From NCBI RefSeq assembly GCF_963169125.1, contig NC_084797.1, positions 92,103,868-92,167,867 of the forward strand: a stretch of DNA of 64,000 nt, in the 5' to 3' direction. This stretch comes from Humulus lupulus (lineage: Eukaryota > Streptophyta > Magnoliopsida > Rosales > Cannabaceae). Below are positions 10,960 to 23,515 of the stretch, one piece after another (the stretch's first letter is position 1; each line of letters starts with the position of its first letter). The notes below the pieces were generated by a model. It made no database searches and was not told where the DNA came from. It was given only the letters and a program-made list of their open reading frames with translations. The position numbers and the translations under genes are program-made.

Positions 10960-13900
10960 TGTAACGCCCCGTGTTTAGGACACAGAGTAAAACCCTAGTT
11001 CGGGTATTTTAATTTCCTATATTATGTATTATGTCACGTGTTCATTTTATGTTATACGTTGTGATGTGTGAATGCTTTCCATGCTGTGGTAAGTGCAGTT
11101 GTCTTCTTTTTAGAAACCAAGACCATTGGTCGTGGACCGGATCAAAAACCCTAATCGGGTAAAAATCTCAGATTAATTAAATAGGAAATACTATGGCATA
11201 AAAATATTAATTTTGTCTGCACTTAGACATTATAGTCAAGCCAATAAATTTAAGAAAAAATGATTGAGTATTTAATTCCAAATGACCGGGTTTAAGAATG
11301 GAAATTCTTGCCTGAGCCCCTAGGGGCATTTTGGTCAATTTGAGTAAATTACCAAAATTATTTGTTATGTGACAAAATTTATTTTTGGTCACATTTATTT
11401 AATTAATTTTAGCTTGGGATATTTGATAACCATAGGGAAAAATTTTTGTTAAAAATTAGAAGTGAAATTACCAAAGCGTCCTTAAATGAGGGCATATTTG
11501 AATATTTTCATGCATGTTGGTGAATTATGAATGAGGCCACATTATAATGTGGATTTTTTTGAGCTATTCGGCATGAGACGATCTTTGAATGCAAGTTAGC
11601 AGTTTGGTCATAACGGGTTAATTTCCGGGCTCGGGGTGAGTCTAGGGTTAATTTGATGATTAGTACATTGTTGGGAATTATAGGGTAATGGGATATAATA
11701 TATTAGTATTTGAGAATATTGGTAATAATGGGAATTGGAGAACGTTAATTATAATTAACGAGATAGACGAGAAAGGACGATTTTGCCCTTGCTAGCTTTA
11801 AAGGGAATTATTTAACCTAGGGGCATTTTGGTCTTTTGACCAAAGGATATATTCAACTATAGAAGGTTGTAGAAAACTAAACCAAAAACAAAGCTTCTCT
11901 CCTCTTCCTCCTGATTATCTTTTTTCTTCTTCTTTCTTTGAAATTTTGAGACTCCAAATGAGGATTCAAGCTAGGGAATCAAGCCTTGAGGGTCTAGGAT
12001 GGCGTTCTACCATTGAAGAGGGTTTAATCTTGAGCTTGAGGTAAGAATTCAGCCATGGAAACTCTAGTTTATGCCCTGCTTTTCAATTAGTTTTCAGTTG
12101 GAATTTTGGATTTGATAGTTGTGAATTCAATGAAGTTTTTGGCAAAGTTTGATTGGGTTTTGATGCCTAAGACTTGTATAATAGGTTTATGGGTTCATTT
12201 TTGGGTTTGGTTGAGGTTTAGAAGCAGCTTTTGAAGTTTGGAAATTGGAGAACTCGTAGGGGGAAAACCAGGGCTGGAACACCCTGGTTCTGGACCTAAG
12301 GGATGGGCGCTACAGCGCTGTAGCGCTCCCCTGTTTTTCCAAGGTACTCTTTTGAGCACTTTTGAGGGTTTTTTAGCTCGGGGTTTCAATACTTAAGGCT
12401 CGGGATCAAATTTATTAACCGTGTTAGTAGGATTCGAGGTCTCGGGAGCGAGGTTTAGATCATGAACCTTTTATTGTTGATTTTATTGATGGAATTCCAT
12501 ATTTGGTTATGACTAGGTGACCGCTAAGGAATCAAAGGATTGATCGTTCTCAAGGGTCATTTTTAACTTATTTCTCGCTCGAACAAGAAGTAAGAAAAAT
12601 GCACCCAGTATGTGATGCATGTGATGCATAAGATACATGAGATTAGGGCATTGCATGAACGCTGAATATGAGATTTATCAGAGCTTTAGTCTCTGTAATT
12701 GTGCATGATTATAATTATGCTTCTGATTATTGATTAAGCATGTTAAATGCCTTATATCTGAATATTTGACATATGATACATGTCTGTTTGCATCACCTCA
12801 TTGAGGAAGCACAAACTAATTAGTCACGGAACAACAATGGTGTCAGTATTGATTGTGAAGTTGTGACTCATTAGTCAAGTTCGGCAGTAGTACTGAGCAC
12901 TGGTCGTATGGTATTCGCTTATGAGTCAAGAACGGTATTAGTGTGTTTAACGGAAGCCAAAAAGATTATATTTAATCGACATAAGAATTATCATGATCAG
13001 CATAAAATGCTTGACCGACCTTAAGTTCGATGAAAACAAAAGCGCTTGTCTAATCTAAAGGCTAGTTACTTAGAGCCAGGGCCAAAAGGCTCAAGTGACT
13101 GCAACGTCACGTGGTTGTGGGTGTTGAGCCCAAGTTCGTGACTCATTCATTAGCCACTTATCTAATTAGGGTGCATAGCCCAAAGTGTGACTCATTAGTC
13201 ACCTATCCAGAGTGTGAGTCATTAGTCACCTATACAGAGTGTGACTCATTAGTCACTTATTCAGAGTGTGACTCATTAGTCACCGATCTCAGAGAGTGAC
13301 TTATTAGTCGACTTTTCAGAGATAGACTTATGAGTAATCTACCCAGAGATAGACTTATTAGTCATCTATACCGAGATAGACTTAACAGTCATCTACATAA
13401 GGATAGGCTTATCAGTCATCTACATAAGGATAGGCTTATCAGTCATCTACATAGAGATAGACTTATTAGTCATCTATACAAAGATAGACTTATTAGTCAT
13501 CTATACAGAGATATACTTATCAGTCATCTACATAAGGATAGACTTATTAGTCATATACATAGATATAGACTTATTAGTCATCTATAGAGAGATAGATTTA
13601 TTTGTCATCTATACAGGGATAGAATTATTAGTCATCTACATAATGATAGACTTATTAGTCATCTACCTCAGAGAGACTTATTTGCCATCTACTCAGAGCA
13701 TGCATGAGTAGGGTTATTACTACTAGGCATGCCTATTATGATTTAGTAACATGTTATTACCTGCTCATGAGCATATTGAGTTTTCTTGCTGAGTTTCGGC
13801 TCACGAGTGCTATGTGGTGCAGGCAGAGGCAAAAGAAAGCTGGGCCATCCTTTAGTTGGAGAGCTTAGGTGACGATGTGTACATATGCGGCTGCTCGACC

Positions 13901-14181
13901 ACCACGGCCGAGGGTTTGAAGAGGAACTAGGGTTAAACCCTAATTTTCTGCTTAGGTCGGCTGGTTGTAAATATTTTATTGTAATTAACCTTTAACATAT
14001 ATTTTCGGGATCCCAATGTATATAGTAAACATTTTAGTGAAACGTTGTATCTTAACCAAAATTTTTAACCATAAACCATAATTGCACTTAGTTACACAAT
14101 TATGGCCAAATGGCTTAGTTAGTGAGTTTAACACTGTTTAAAATGCACAATGTAACGGTCCCTTGGAAGTAGGGTGTTACA
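10960..14181 (+). mobile_element. Tekay-like LTR shared by elements A and B, about 3.2 kb
   Basis: Begins TGTAACGCCCC at 10960 and ends GGGTGTTACA at 14181, directly before a primer-binding site. It serves as 3' LTR for the deleted element A and 5' LTR for element B. From about 11500 on it is highly similar to the LTR at 18043. The first ~540 bp (10960-11500) have no match in that LTR, which has only ~190 unrelated bp there. It includes an 'agcgctacagcgctgtagcgct'-like palindromic block near 12300-12330 and tandem repeats near 13170-13690. No genes are seen inside. Confidence 0.8.
13150..13690 (+). repeat. Tandem repeat array in the LTR (gtgactcattagtcac, then ~27-bp units)
   Basis: First about five ~24-27-bp units with TGACTCATTAGTCA, then about fourteen ~27-bp units of 'gatagacttattagtcatc' plus a variable 'tacataag/tatacaga' tail. 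The 27-bp period is divisible by three, so a spurious 85-codon frame opens at 13330-13587. A matching array lies at 19970-20425 in the next LTR. Confidence 0.88.
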
Positions 14182-14202
14182 AACTTGGTATTAGAGCGAG
14201 CC
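14182..14202 (+). promoter_or_regulatory. Primer-binding site of element B (initiator Met tRNA)
   Basis: ACTTGGTATTAGAGC follows the LTR end by one base. It matches the complement of plant initiator tRNA-Met (TGGTATCAGAGC) with one C-to-T change. It marks the start of minus-strand DNA synthesis for element B. Confidence 0.85.
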
Positions 14203-14636
14203 AAGTTTAAGGGTTCCTGAAGACAAGCTGGGCATGTACACTCGTCACTATTGATAGTTTCACTCAGGGTATGGTAACTATTTATGTGGTTATGTGATTA
14301 ACTGCTTAAAAAGAATGTAAATGCTTTACCTGCATATTGTACTAGGGAGTATGAGACTCTGATAGAGCTTGCTCTTGACTATTAATGTGAATGATTACAT
14401 GCTCTGTGAATATATATATATACGAATGTGATATTTTCAAGCTGGAGTTGGAAGCATGGTGTGTATGTTGGAAGAGAAGGGGTTATGAATTGATGAACAA
14501 ATGTTATGGGCATGTTTTTAGCACTGCAGTGGTTTGTGATTGTAGTGTGGTATGATTTTTCCCATGGGGAAGGCATTTGAATATGTTGATCATGCTTAAT
14601 GGGTCAAGTTATTGAATGCAGATTTAATCTGCAGGT

Positions 14637-15620
14637 ATGTATCCAAAGCAGATAATGAGACCTGGTGGTGGTTATAATGGGACTGGGGATTACAGCCAGG
14701 GTTTGAGTTCTTCACTTGCCCTTCATAATTTCCAGTAGGTGTTTACAAATATGCAATTAAGATTGCAGAGGCAAGAGGAAGATATTAGGTGTTTGAAGCA
14801 ACAGCAGAATCTGTTAGGGAACACCTCTTTCTTTGTTATGCTAGGAGTGGCACCAGTTTTGGCTCAGCCTATGGTTGAGAACAGGTGGGAATTTCTTTAT
14901 GGAAGATTCCAGGAGTATTACCCTAAAGTCTTTGAGGGAGGCCTAGATCCATTCAGAGCTGAGCAATGGATGGGCATGATGAGTTCCATTCTCAATAATA
15001 TGGGGGTGGTAGGTCACAATAAGGTTAGTTGTGCTGCATATGTATTGCAGAATGATGCCCGGACGTGGTGGGAAGTGGTATCCCAGACACGAGATACAGA
15101 TGTGATGGTCTGGAAAGAATTTAGACAGTTGTTTAATGAAAGTTAATACTGTGATGCAGCCAAGACTACTAAGATGAATGAGTTTCTTAACCTAGTTCAG
15201 GGAAATGCAACAGTAACCGAGTATGTTCATAGATTTGATGGGTTGGCCAAGTTTTCTTTTGATATCGTACCCACAGATGTAGCTCGGAAGGAAACGTTTA
15301 TCCAGAAATTGAATCCTAGAATAACTTAGGGCATTAGAGTTTCCCCAGTGCATGAAATCTCTACCTATGCTCAGGTGGTAGGGAAGGCTCTTGCTGTTGA
15401 GAACACAAGAAATCATATTGAGAAGGAGAGTGCCGGAGAACACGAAGCTCAGATAGTGACACATTGGAGTGAGCAAGAATAAGAACTGGAGGACTTATCC
15501 AAAATGTGCTCAGTGTAAGAGACGTCATCTGGGAGAATGCCGAGCAAAGACATGATTCTTATGTGGAATGGTTGGGCATTTCCTAGGGGATTGCCCAAGG
15601 CGAGGGACAGATGAGCAAAA
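14637..15620 (+). pseudogene. Gypsy gag, element B (broken)
   Basis: The start MYPKQIMRP follows a short leader. The frame contains the Tekay gag core: VENRWEFLYGRF, then FEGGLDPFRAEQWMGMM, then the WW-containing DARTWWEVV block and VWKEFRQLF. The later YVHRFDGLAKF block and a zinc knuckle (CGMVGHFLGDCPR, 15560-15600) follow after stops at about 14735, 15144 and 15328 and frame changes near 15470-15560. The intact protein would form the virus-like particle and bind RNA. It is clearly non-functional here. The longest open segment is 14739-15146. Confidence 0.85.
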
Positions 15621-18005
15621 GGGGATGGACAACTCGACTCCAGCTCGAGTGTTCGTTTCGATGCAGTCAGAGACGGAGACTGAGGCTGGTTCCTCACGAG
15701 TGGCAGGTCAGCTTTCTAGTTCTGGTTTTTGTATTGTGCTGACAGGTTTTGATGCCATGTTGTTCTTTGCTTGTTGCATCTAGAGAAGCATAGACTTTTA
15801 TAACGATTGCATGGTTACATTGTGATGAGTTAGATTATTGTGGAAAGGACTCATCAGTTGTTTTGATAAAGTTGGTTATGACTGACTTCAGTATGATCTT
15901 GGATATCGATTGGTTAACCAAGTGTGGGGCAATGCTAGATTGCAAGGAAGGGATAGTAACTCTTGGGCTTGAGAGTGGGAAACCCTTGTGGTAGTTGGCA
16001 CTGTGCATGGATTTTGTATGCTTATGTCATCTGTATTTAGAACTAGAGATCTATTGCAGGAAGATGCATAGACCTCTTAGCTAGTGTGGTGGATACCACT
16101 TAGGTTGTGTCAGTGAGATCAGGGTAGACTGGATTAGTCTGTGAATTTTTGGATGTGTCTTCGAGGGATTTGTCAGGATTACATTTACACAAAAAGATAA
16201 ATGGTGATTGGATTGGTGCATAGAAGGAATCAAGTCTAGGGAACGGTATGGTACGGCTTCAGCAGAGCTGTAAGAACTATAGGCTCAGTTATTGAGTAAG
16301 ATGGTATTCTCCAAGGTGGATCTTTGATCTGGTTAGTACCGGCTGAAGATCAGAGAGAAGGATAAGCAGAAGACTGACTCTTATACCAGATATGAGCACT
16401 GGGAGTGTTGAGTTATTTTTTATGGATTTGATTAATGTTGAGTTATGTTTTGATGGATCAGATGAACAGGATATTCAAAGATATCTGAATTGGATTTGTG
16501 ATTGTCTTGATTGACGGTGTTGTGGTATACTCTCAATTGGAGAGTTTCCATGGTCAAGGAACACCTCAAAGGGGCAGGAGTTTCCTTGGATGGGAAAGAT
16601 ATTACATGTGCTTTGGGAAGAGTTATGAGTCTTCTTACAAATCAAAACCAATTAGTAGGTTGTTATGACACCTCAGTGATATGGAAAAATGATTGCCTAT
16701 GCATCATGTTATTTAAAGGATATGACCAGGACTAGAGTAGAGTTACTGGTGGGCTAGGTGGCCAGCTTTATACTTGAGATTATTATTTCTGAAAGGGTCA
16801 AAGGAAAACAGTTAAGTGAACCACATATGGGAGAACTAAGGGGAATGTCTTAGCTAGATTAGCTAAGGATTATATAGTGTCAGGTATGGGTTTATTGTGG
16901 TATAATGATCGGATTTGGAATCCGATGGACACTGGAATTAAATAGGAGATTCTAGATAAATCTCATACTACTCTCTTATTCTCTTCATCCATGCATCATG
17001 AAAGATGTATTAGAATATGAAAGCTTTTTATTGGTGGCCTAGGATGGAGAGGGACATAATGGAATACATGACAAAGTTCTTAACCTGTTAGCAGGTCAAG
17101 ACAGAGTATCAGAAACTAGTAAGGCTATTGTAGCCTTTGAGTATTCCATAGTGGAAATAAGGAAACTTCGCGATAGGTTTCGCGGTGGGACTGTCCAGAT
17201 TAGTGGGTTAGCATGAGTTGGTTTAGGTCATTATGAACCAGTATTTAAAGTGAGTTCACTTCTATCAGTAAGGACAAGTAACACATCTGATGGGTATTCA
17301 AATCTTTGTATGAGAGAGGTAGTACACCTTCATAAAATTCGAGGTCTATCTTATCAGATGAAGACTCTATTATTACTTACATGTTTTGGGAAAGATTGCA
17401 GAAGGCGATGAGTATACAATTCATTATCCTCAGACAGATGGTAAATCAGAGAGAGTAATCCAATTATTGGTGATATGTTATATCTGGATCCTGAGGATCA
17501 CTGAGGATATTAAAAAAGGGTTAGAGCTTGGATGCTCACTTCTCAGAGTAAATGGAAAAGTTGTGTTGATTTGAGATGCAGGAACATGGAGATCCAAGTT
17601 GAAGATTGTATCTTCCTTAAAGTATCACCATGGAAAGAGGTGATGAGATAAGGGCAAGTTGAGCCCTAGATTAGTAAGACCGTTTGATCCTGGATAAGAC
17701 CAGTCAGTTTGCCTTTGGATTGGCCTTATCTTTGGCACTATTAGTAGTATACAGTGTATTTTGTATTTTCATGTTAAGGAAACATGTGTTAGATGAGACT
17801 CATGTGTTGAGTTATGAGAATCTGGAGATTGAGACTAAGTTATCCTCTGAAGAATAGCCAGTTAAGATTTTAACAGAATGAACAAGGTTCTAAGAAACAA
17901 TGCTATACCTTTAGTTAAGGTATGATACAGAAACAGTGAGGTCAAGAGAGTGACCTAGGAACTGGAATCAGATATGCGGAATTTATGTTCCGGGCGATTC
18001 AAATA
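15621..18005 (+). pseudogene. Gypsy pol, element B (heavily degraded)
   Basis: Only patches remain. Protease/linker sequence lies around 15660-16130, with a region resembling VGMDWLSKYGA (MILDIDWLTKCGA) near 15890-15935. RT remnants follow (16290-16520), with KVDL and MDQMNR-like pieces near 16450. RNase H scraps lie near 16640-16760, integrase near 17040-17560 (HYPQTDGKSERVIQ) and a chromodomain-like end near 17620-17990. Dozens of stops and indels are present, much worse than in element F at 43127-47660 of the same lineage. It ends before the polypurine tract at 18029. Confidence 0.75.
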
Positions 18006-18028
18006 AATTTCGAGGATGAAATTTATGT

Positions 18029-18042
18029 AAGGAGGGGATAGT
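18029..18042 (+). promoter_or_regulatory. Polypurine tract of element B
   Basis: AAGGAGGGGATAGT immediately before the LTR start TGTAATGACC. The same tract, in complement, precedes the 3' LTR of element F at 43092-43106. Confidence 0.85.
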
Positions 18043-20693
18043 TGTAATGACCCAAATTTCCTAATAAGGCTTAGGACCTTGATTAGGAGGCTGAGAGGGC
18101 CATAATTGATTTATTATGCCATTAAATGATTATATGCATGATTATGTGAGTTATATTATTATATGATGATAAATGCATGCATATGGGTCAACTTTTCATT
18201 ATAACGACATTTTGGTAATTTGGCTCGTTGATGGCATATTTGTATATTTTCATGCATGTTGGTGAATTATGAATGAGGCCACATTATAATGTGGATTTTT
18301 TCGAGCTATTCAGCATGAGACGATCTTTGAATGCAAGTTAGCGGTTTATTCATAACGGGATTAATTTCCGGGCTCGGGGTGAGTCTCGGGGTAATTTGAT
18401 GATTAGTACATTACCGGGAATTATAGGGTAATGGGATATGATTTATTAGTATTTGAGAATATTGGGAATCACAGAAATTGGAGGACATTAATTATAATTA
18501 TCGAAACAGACGGGAATGGTCGATTTTTCCCTTGCTAACCTAGAGGCATTTTGGTCTTTTGACCACAGGATATATTCAACTATAGAAGGATGTAGAAAAC
18601 TAAACCAAAAACAGATCTTCTCTCCTCTTCCTCCCGATCATCTTTTTTTCTTCTTCTTCTTCCTTTGAAAATTTGAGGCTCCAATTGAGGATTCAAGCCT
18701 TGAGGGTCTAGGATGGTGTTCTACCATTGAAGAGGGTTTAATCTTGACCTTGAGGGAAGAAATTAGCCATGGAAACTCTCGTTTATGCCCTATTTTTCAA
18801 TTAGTTTTCAGTTGGAATTTTTGATTTGATAGTTGTGAATTCAATTAAGTTTTTGGCAAAGTTTGATTGGGTTTTGATGCCTAAGACTTGTAGGATTGGT
18901 TTGTGGGTTTGGTTGAGATCTGGAAGCAGCTTTTGAAGTTTGGAAATTGGAGAACTCGAAGGGGAAAAACCAGGGCTGGAACACCCTAGTTCTGGTGCTA
19001 CAGCGCCCACGGATGGGCGCTACAGCACTGTCCAGGGCATGGCACCTCTGGTTGTAGCGCTAGAGCGCCTGGGGGCAGCGCTGTAGCGCTACTTTGTTTT
19101 TCCAGGGTACTCTTTTGAGCACTTTTGAGGGTTTTTGGGTAAGGGTTTTAATTCTTAAAGCTCGGGATCGAATTTATTAACTGTGTTAGCAGGATTCGAG
19201 GTCCCGGAAGCGAGGTTTAGATCATGAACCTTTTATTGTTGATTTTATTGATGGAATTCCATATTTGGTTATGACTAGGTGACCGCTAAGGAATCAAAGG
19301 CTTGACCGTTCTCAAGGGTCATTTTTAACTTACTTCTCGCTCGAACCAGAGGTAAGAAAACTTCACCCAGTATGTGATGCATGTGATGCATAAGATACAT
19401 GAGATTAGGGCATGGCATGAAAGTTGAATATGAGATTGATCAGAGCTTGAATCTCTATAATTGTGCATGATTATAATTATTCTTCTGATTATTGATTAAG
19501 CATGCTAAATGCCTTATATCTGAATATTTGACATATGATACATGTCTGTTTGCATGACCTCATTGAGGAAGCACTGACTTATTAGTCAGGGAATGACAAC
19601 GGTGTCAGTGTTGATTATGAAGCTGCGACTCATTAGTCATGTTCGGTAGTAGTACTGAGCACTGGTCTTATGGTATTGGCTTATAAGTCAAGAACGGTAT
19701 TAGCGTGTTTAACGGAAGCCGAAAAGATTAGATCTAATTGACATAAGCATTATCATCATAAGCATGAAATGCTTGACCGGCCTTATGTTCGAAGAAAACA
19801 AAAGCCCTTGTCTAGTCTAAATGCTAGTTACTTAGAGCCAGGGCCAAAAGGCTTAGGTGACTACAATGTCACATGGCTGTGGGTGCTGAGCCCAAGTTGC
19901 TGACTCATTCATTTGTCACTTATCTGATTAGGGTGCATAGCCCAAAGTGTGACTCATTAGTAACCCATCCAGAGTGTGACTCATTAGTCACCTATCCAGA
20001 GTGTGACTCAATGGTCACCTATCCATAGTGTGCCTCATTAGTCTAATATTTAGAGTGTGACTGATTAGTCACCTATCTCAGGGAGTGATATATTAGTTGA
20101 CTATTCAGAGATAGACTTATCAGTCATCTACCCAGAGATAGACTTATTAGTCATCTATACAGATATAGACTTATCAGTCATCTACATAAGGATAGACTTA
20201 TCAGTCATCTACATAGAGATATACTTATTAGTCATCCATACGGAGATAGACTTATCAGTCATCTACATAAGGATAGACTTATTAGTCATCTACATAGAGA
20301 TAGACTTATTAGTCATCTATACAGAGACAGACTTATTAGTCATCTATACAAGGATAGACTTATCAGTCATCTACATAAGGATAGAGTTATTAGTCATCTA
20401 CCTCAGAGAGACTTATGATTCATCTACTCAGAGCACGGGAATCCACTGGAGTTGTTTGCATGCATGAGTTGGGTTATTACTGATAGTCATGCCTATTATG
20501 ATTTAGTAACATGTTATTACCTGTTCATGAGCATATTGAGTTTTCTTGCTGAACTTCGGCTCACAGGTGCTATGTGGTGTAGGTAAAGGCAAAAGAAATT
20601 TGGACCGTCCTTGAGTTTGAGAGCTTAGGTAACGATGTGTACATATGCGGTTGCTTGACCAGCACGACCGAGGGTTTGAAGAGGAACTAGGGA
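18043..20693 (+). mobile_element. 3' LTR of element B, 3'-truncated
   Basis: Begins TGTAATGACCC right after the polypurine tract. It follows the shared LTR closely from about 18230, including the splice-like leader, the 'agcgctgtagcgct' block near 19070-19095 and the 27-bp array. It stops abruptly at about 20693 in 'gaggaactaggg', some 270 bp short of the LTR end seen at 14181. The remaining end was replaced by unrelated sequence. Confidence 0.85.
19960..20425 (+). repeat. Tandem repeat array in the 3' LTR of element B
   Basis: Same organisation as 13150-13690: TGACTCATTAGTCA-type units followed by ~27-bp 'tagacttatcagtcatctaca' units, here with fewer copies. The copy number difference shows array expansion or contraction since the two LTRs diverged. 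Confidence 0.87.
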
Positions 20694-21369
20694 AGGTTAA
20701 CAGACTACCCTAATGATTAGTGCTCTTCCACATTTTTGTCCTTAATCCTTTTTCACCAAAACTAGACACTTCCCTCAAAAGTCATTTTTTCCACTCAAAC
20801 AATTTTCTCTCTTCCACCCTACACTCTCAAAATTGAAATCCTGAGCCCCTTGGCTGCCACTTCTCTTTACAAGCTTGGTTCAATCATTCTCTATTGAAGG
20901 AAGGAGAATCTCAAGCAAAGACTAGTGAAGAAGTAAGTAAGAAACTTTGTCCTTTCACTTCTTTTTTTCATCAAATCTGAAACCCTAAGGGGTGAAATAT
21001 GCATGCATGTGATCTAACTGCCATGCATGGCATGGATCTTGTGTTCTAAGGTCCAAGGGAGGTTGTTCTAGGAGAATCTAAAAGTTGAAGGTTTTTGGTG
21101 ATCTAGTGAAAACAAATGTAAGGGTTCTAGAGTTTTTTTGTGCTTTTCCGTTCATATAAAATCTCCTACACTAACACTCTCTTAAAAATCTGCATGTGAA
21201 ACCTATGGGGCACGGTTTGAGGGTATAGAATCCAAGAAGGAAGTTTGGACAACCTAAGGACTATCATCTCCAAGCTAGAACCATCAAAGGTAGATCTTTG
21301 GTTGGTTTTGGTTATTGATGTTAGATCTTTTTGTATAGGTTGTTTAGTTGGTTTTTGATGTTAAAAGAC
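20694..21369 (+). mobile_element. LTR-like sequence J, copy 1 (left part)
   Basis: Gene-free leader-like sequence with CT-rich blocks and a splice-donor-like 'gaagtaagtaag' near 20930. It appears to continue at 23516 after the antisense LTR. The assignment to one element is inferred from position and from the partial resemblance of the copy at 26171-28852. Confidence 0.45.
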
Positions 21370-23515
21370 ACTTTACAAAATCTCTGAATAAAAGTACAGT
21401 TACTAGCCATTTTAAGGCAAAACAGACAATTAGGCTTTTCTCGTCCTGTACCACTCCTCGGCCATGGCGGCCGATCAACTGACTATGTACATTCAGCCTC
21501 AAAGCTCTCCATCTCAGGACTGGTCCACTTTTCCCTTTCCTTTACCTGCACCACGTAGCACCCGTGAGCTAAGGACCAGCAAGAAAACACAACAACAGAG
21601 CACAATCATCAAGCAAACAACCAGATAACCTATGCAGTATAATCATATATTGACCAGTCCAAGCATTCATGTTATTCAAGTATTCAGCATACCAAGTACA
21701 TCATTTCACATTAATAATCAATTCACACATGATAACTAGGGTCAACGCCCTTAGGTCGCACCCTCTATTTATCCCACTGACTACGGCCCGCTTATACTGA
21801 GCTCAATGAATATTAAGCTGTCCTTAACTACCAGTGGCCGAGTCGCGCCCTTTGTGCAAGTATTATTTACGGCACTCTTAGGCCGCTTAACACATGTCCC
21901 ATGGCATAATACCATCCATGACATCATACAGATATGGGGAGCACTTAGTCCTAACACAATCACATAATCGGGTGCAGTTTTCTTACCTTTAGATTCTAAT
22001 AGCTCTGTTCAATTCAATCCTCAAGCGATCCCATTCGAGCCCTTGCGTACACCTAGTCACAGCTATAGAGCAGAATCATCTCCAAACCTCAAATCCAAAA
22101 CCTAGCCTCTAGACCAATTCCGAGCCCTCGGGAAGCCCTAATTCCACCAAACGGGGTGGTGATATTGAACCCTAAGCCCCCAGGCAAAAACCCTAAGAAA
22201 TAACCCAAAAACCCCTTTCTGGGAACAGGGTAGCGCTACAGCGCTACAAACATAGCCAAAAATGCCCCAGACCACAAAGCCTAGCGCTAGTCACAGCACA
22301 GCAAACCATGCATTTTCTTCCTTCGATTTTCCCCGAGCAAAACTTTTCCAAAATTCATTCAAACTTCAACCAAGCATCAAAACAAGCCTACCAACATCTC
22401 CAACTCACCCCAAATGACCCAACCATAAGAAATTCAATCACATGCATCCCAAAACACAAAATTCACCATGGCTGAACTTAGAGCTCAAAAACTCAACAGA
22501 AATCAACTAAAATCACAGAACTTAAAGCTAGGATTTCTTACCTTTGATGGATGAGCTCAACCTAGGTTATCTTCTACACTTCCCTATCCTTCACCTCGTC
22601 AAACCCTTAGGTTTAATTCCCTAGAATTCCCACATTAACTCAACTTAGAAAAACCAATTCAATACCAAAACCAAGAACTGAATATCAACCTCAAAACCTT
22701 ACCTTAAGTGATGAATAACCCCTGCTGAACTCTCAAACCTGATGAAAATCCCAGGTGCAAAGTCTTAGCCTAAAGCTCCTCTGAATTTTAGCTTCAAGAG
22801 ACCTCAAGAATTGAAGAGGGAATCACAAACCGTGAGAGAGAAGACCTCTATATCCTTCTTCCTTCTTTCCTTTTCTTTCTTTCTTTTCTTCAGACTTCTG
22901 AAACCTTCTACATATTCCACTAAGGTATAAATCTTAATAATACTTATCCCTACTTTTAACTCAAATGACCAATTCCCCCCCCCCCCCCTCAGTTAAAACT
23001 AAGTTTTAAACATCTTAAGGGCTTTCTAGTCATTACACCCAATTCCCGCTAATTCCTCGAATGTCTCTAATATTTACCGCTTACTTCCCGACTCCTAAAT
23101 AATCACCAATTATATTCCTCAATATCCAAATAGACTCCAATATATTTCCTAAATTCCCAGAAATACCCCCAAGCTCGCCCAGAGCCGGGTATAAATCCCC
23201 GCCGTGACTTTTTCGCTAAACCGCTCACTAGGATCGCCTCGAGGCACAGATTACAAATATATCCACATAATAATGTGGTCTCAAAAATTTATCACAAATG
23301 TATACAGTTATGCCCTCAACGGCCAAAATTATGAATATGCACTTCTAACCTAATCAGGGCCTACATGCATACTAATACACATAGTCATGCATCACAGATA
23401 TCCAAATAATCATATAACATACTTTTAATCATTTAAATCACATATAATCAAGATGTGCCCTCCCAGCACACTAATCAAGGCCCTTAAGCCGTATTAGTGA
23501 ATTTGGGTCGTTACA
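21370..23515 (-). mobile_element. Antisense LTR of the TGTAACGACCC family, 3'-truncated (I)
   Basis: On the minus strand it starts TGTAACGACCCAAATTC at 23515. It shares the LTR landmarks of the copies at 36172-38546 and 40913-43091: a TATA-poor AT block with ATG-rich repeats, 'agcgctacagcgctac' near 22230-22250, and the 'cacccgtgagc...cagcaagaaaac' block near 21560-21590. Its 3' end (about 200 bp) is missing near 21370. No target duplication can be assigned. A run of about 13 C occurs at 22977-22989. No gene is present. Confidence 0.75.

Noticed and set aside
13330..13587. 85-codon frame with a DRLISHLY repeat
   Set aside because: The frame stays open because the LTR tandem repeat has a 27-bp period. 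It lies inside an LTR.
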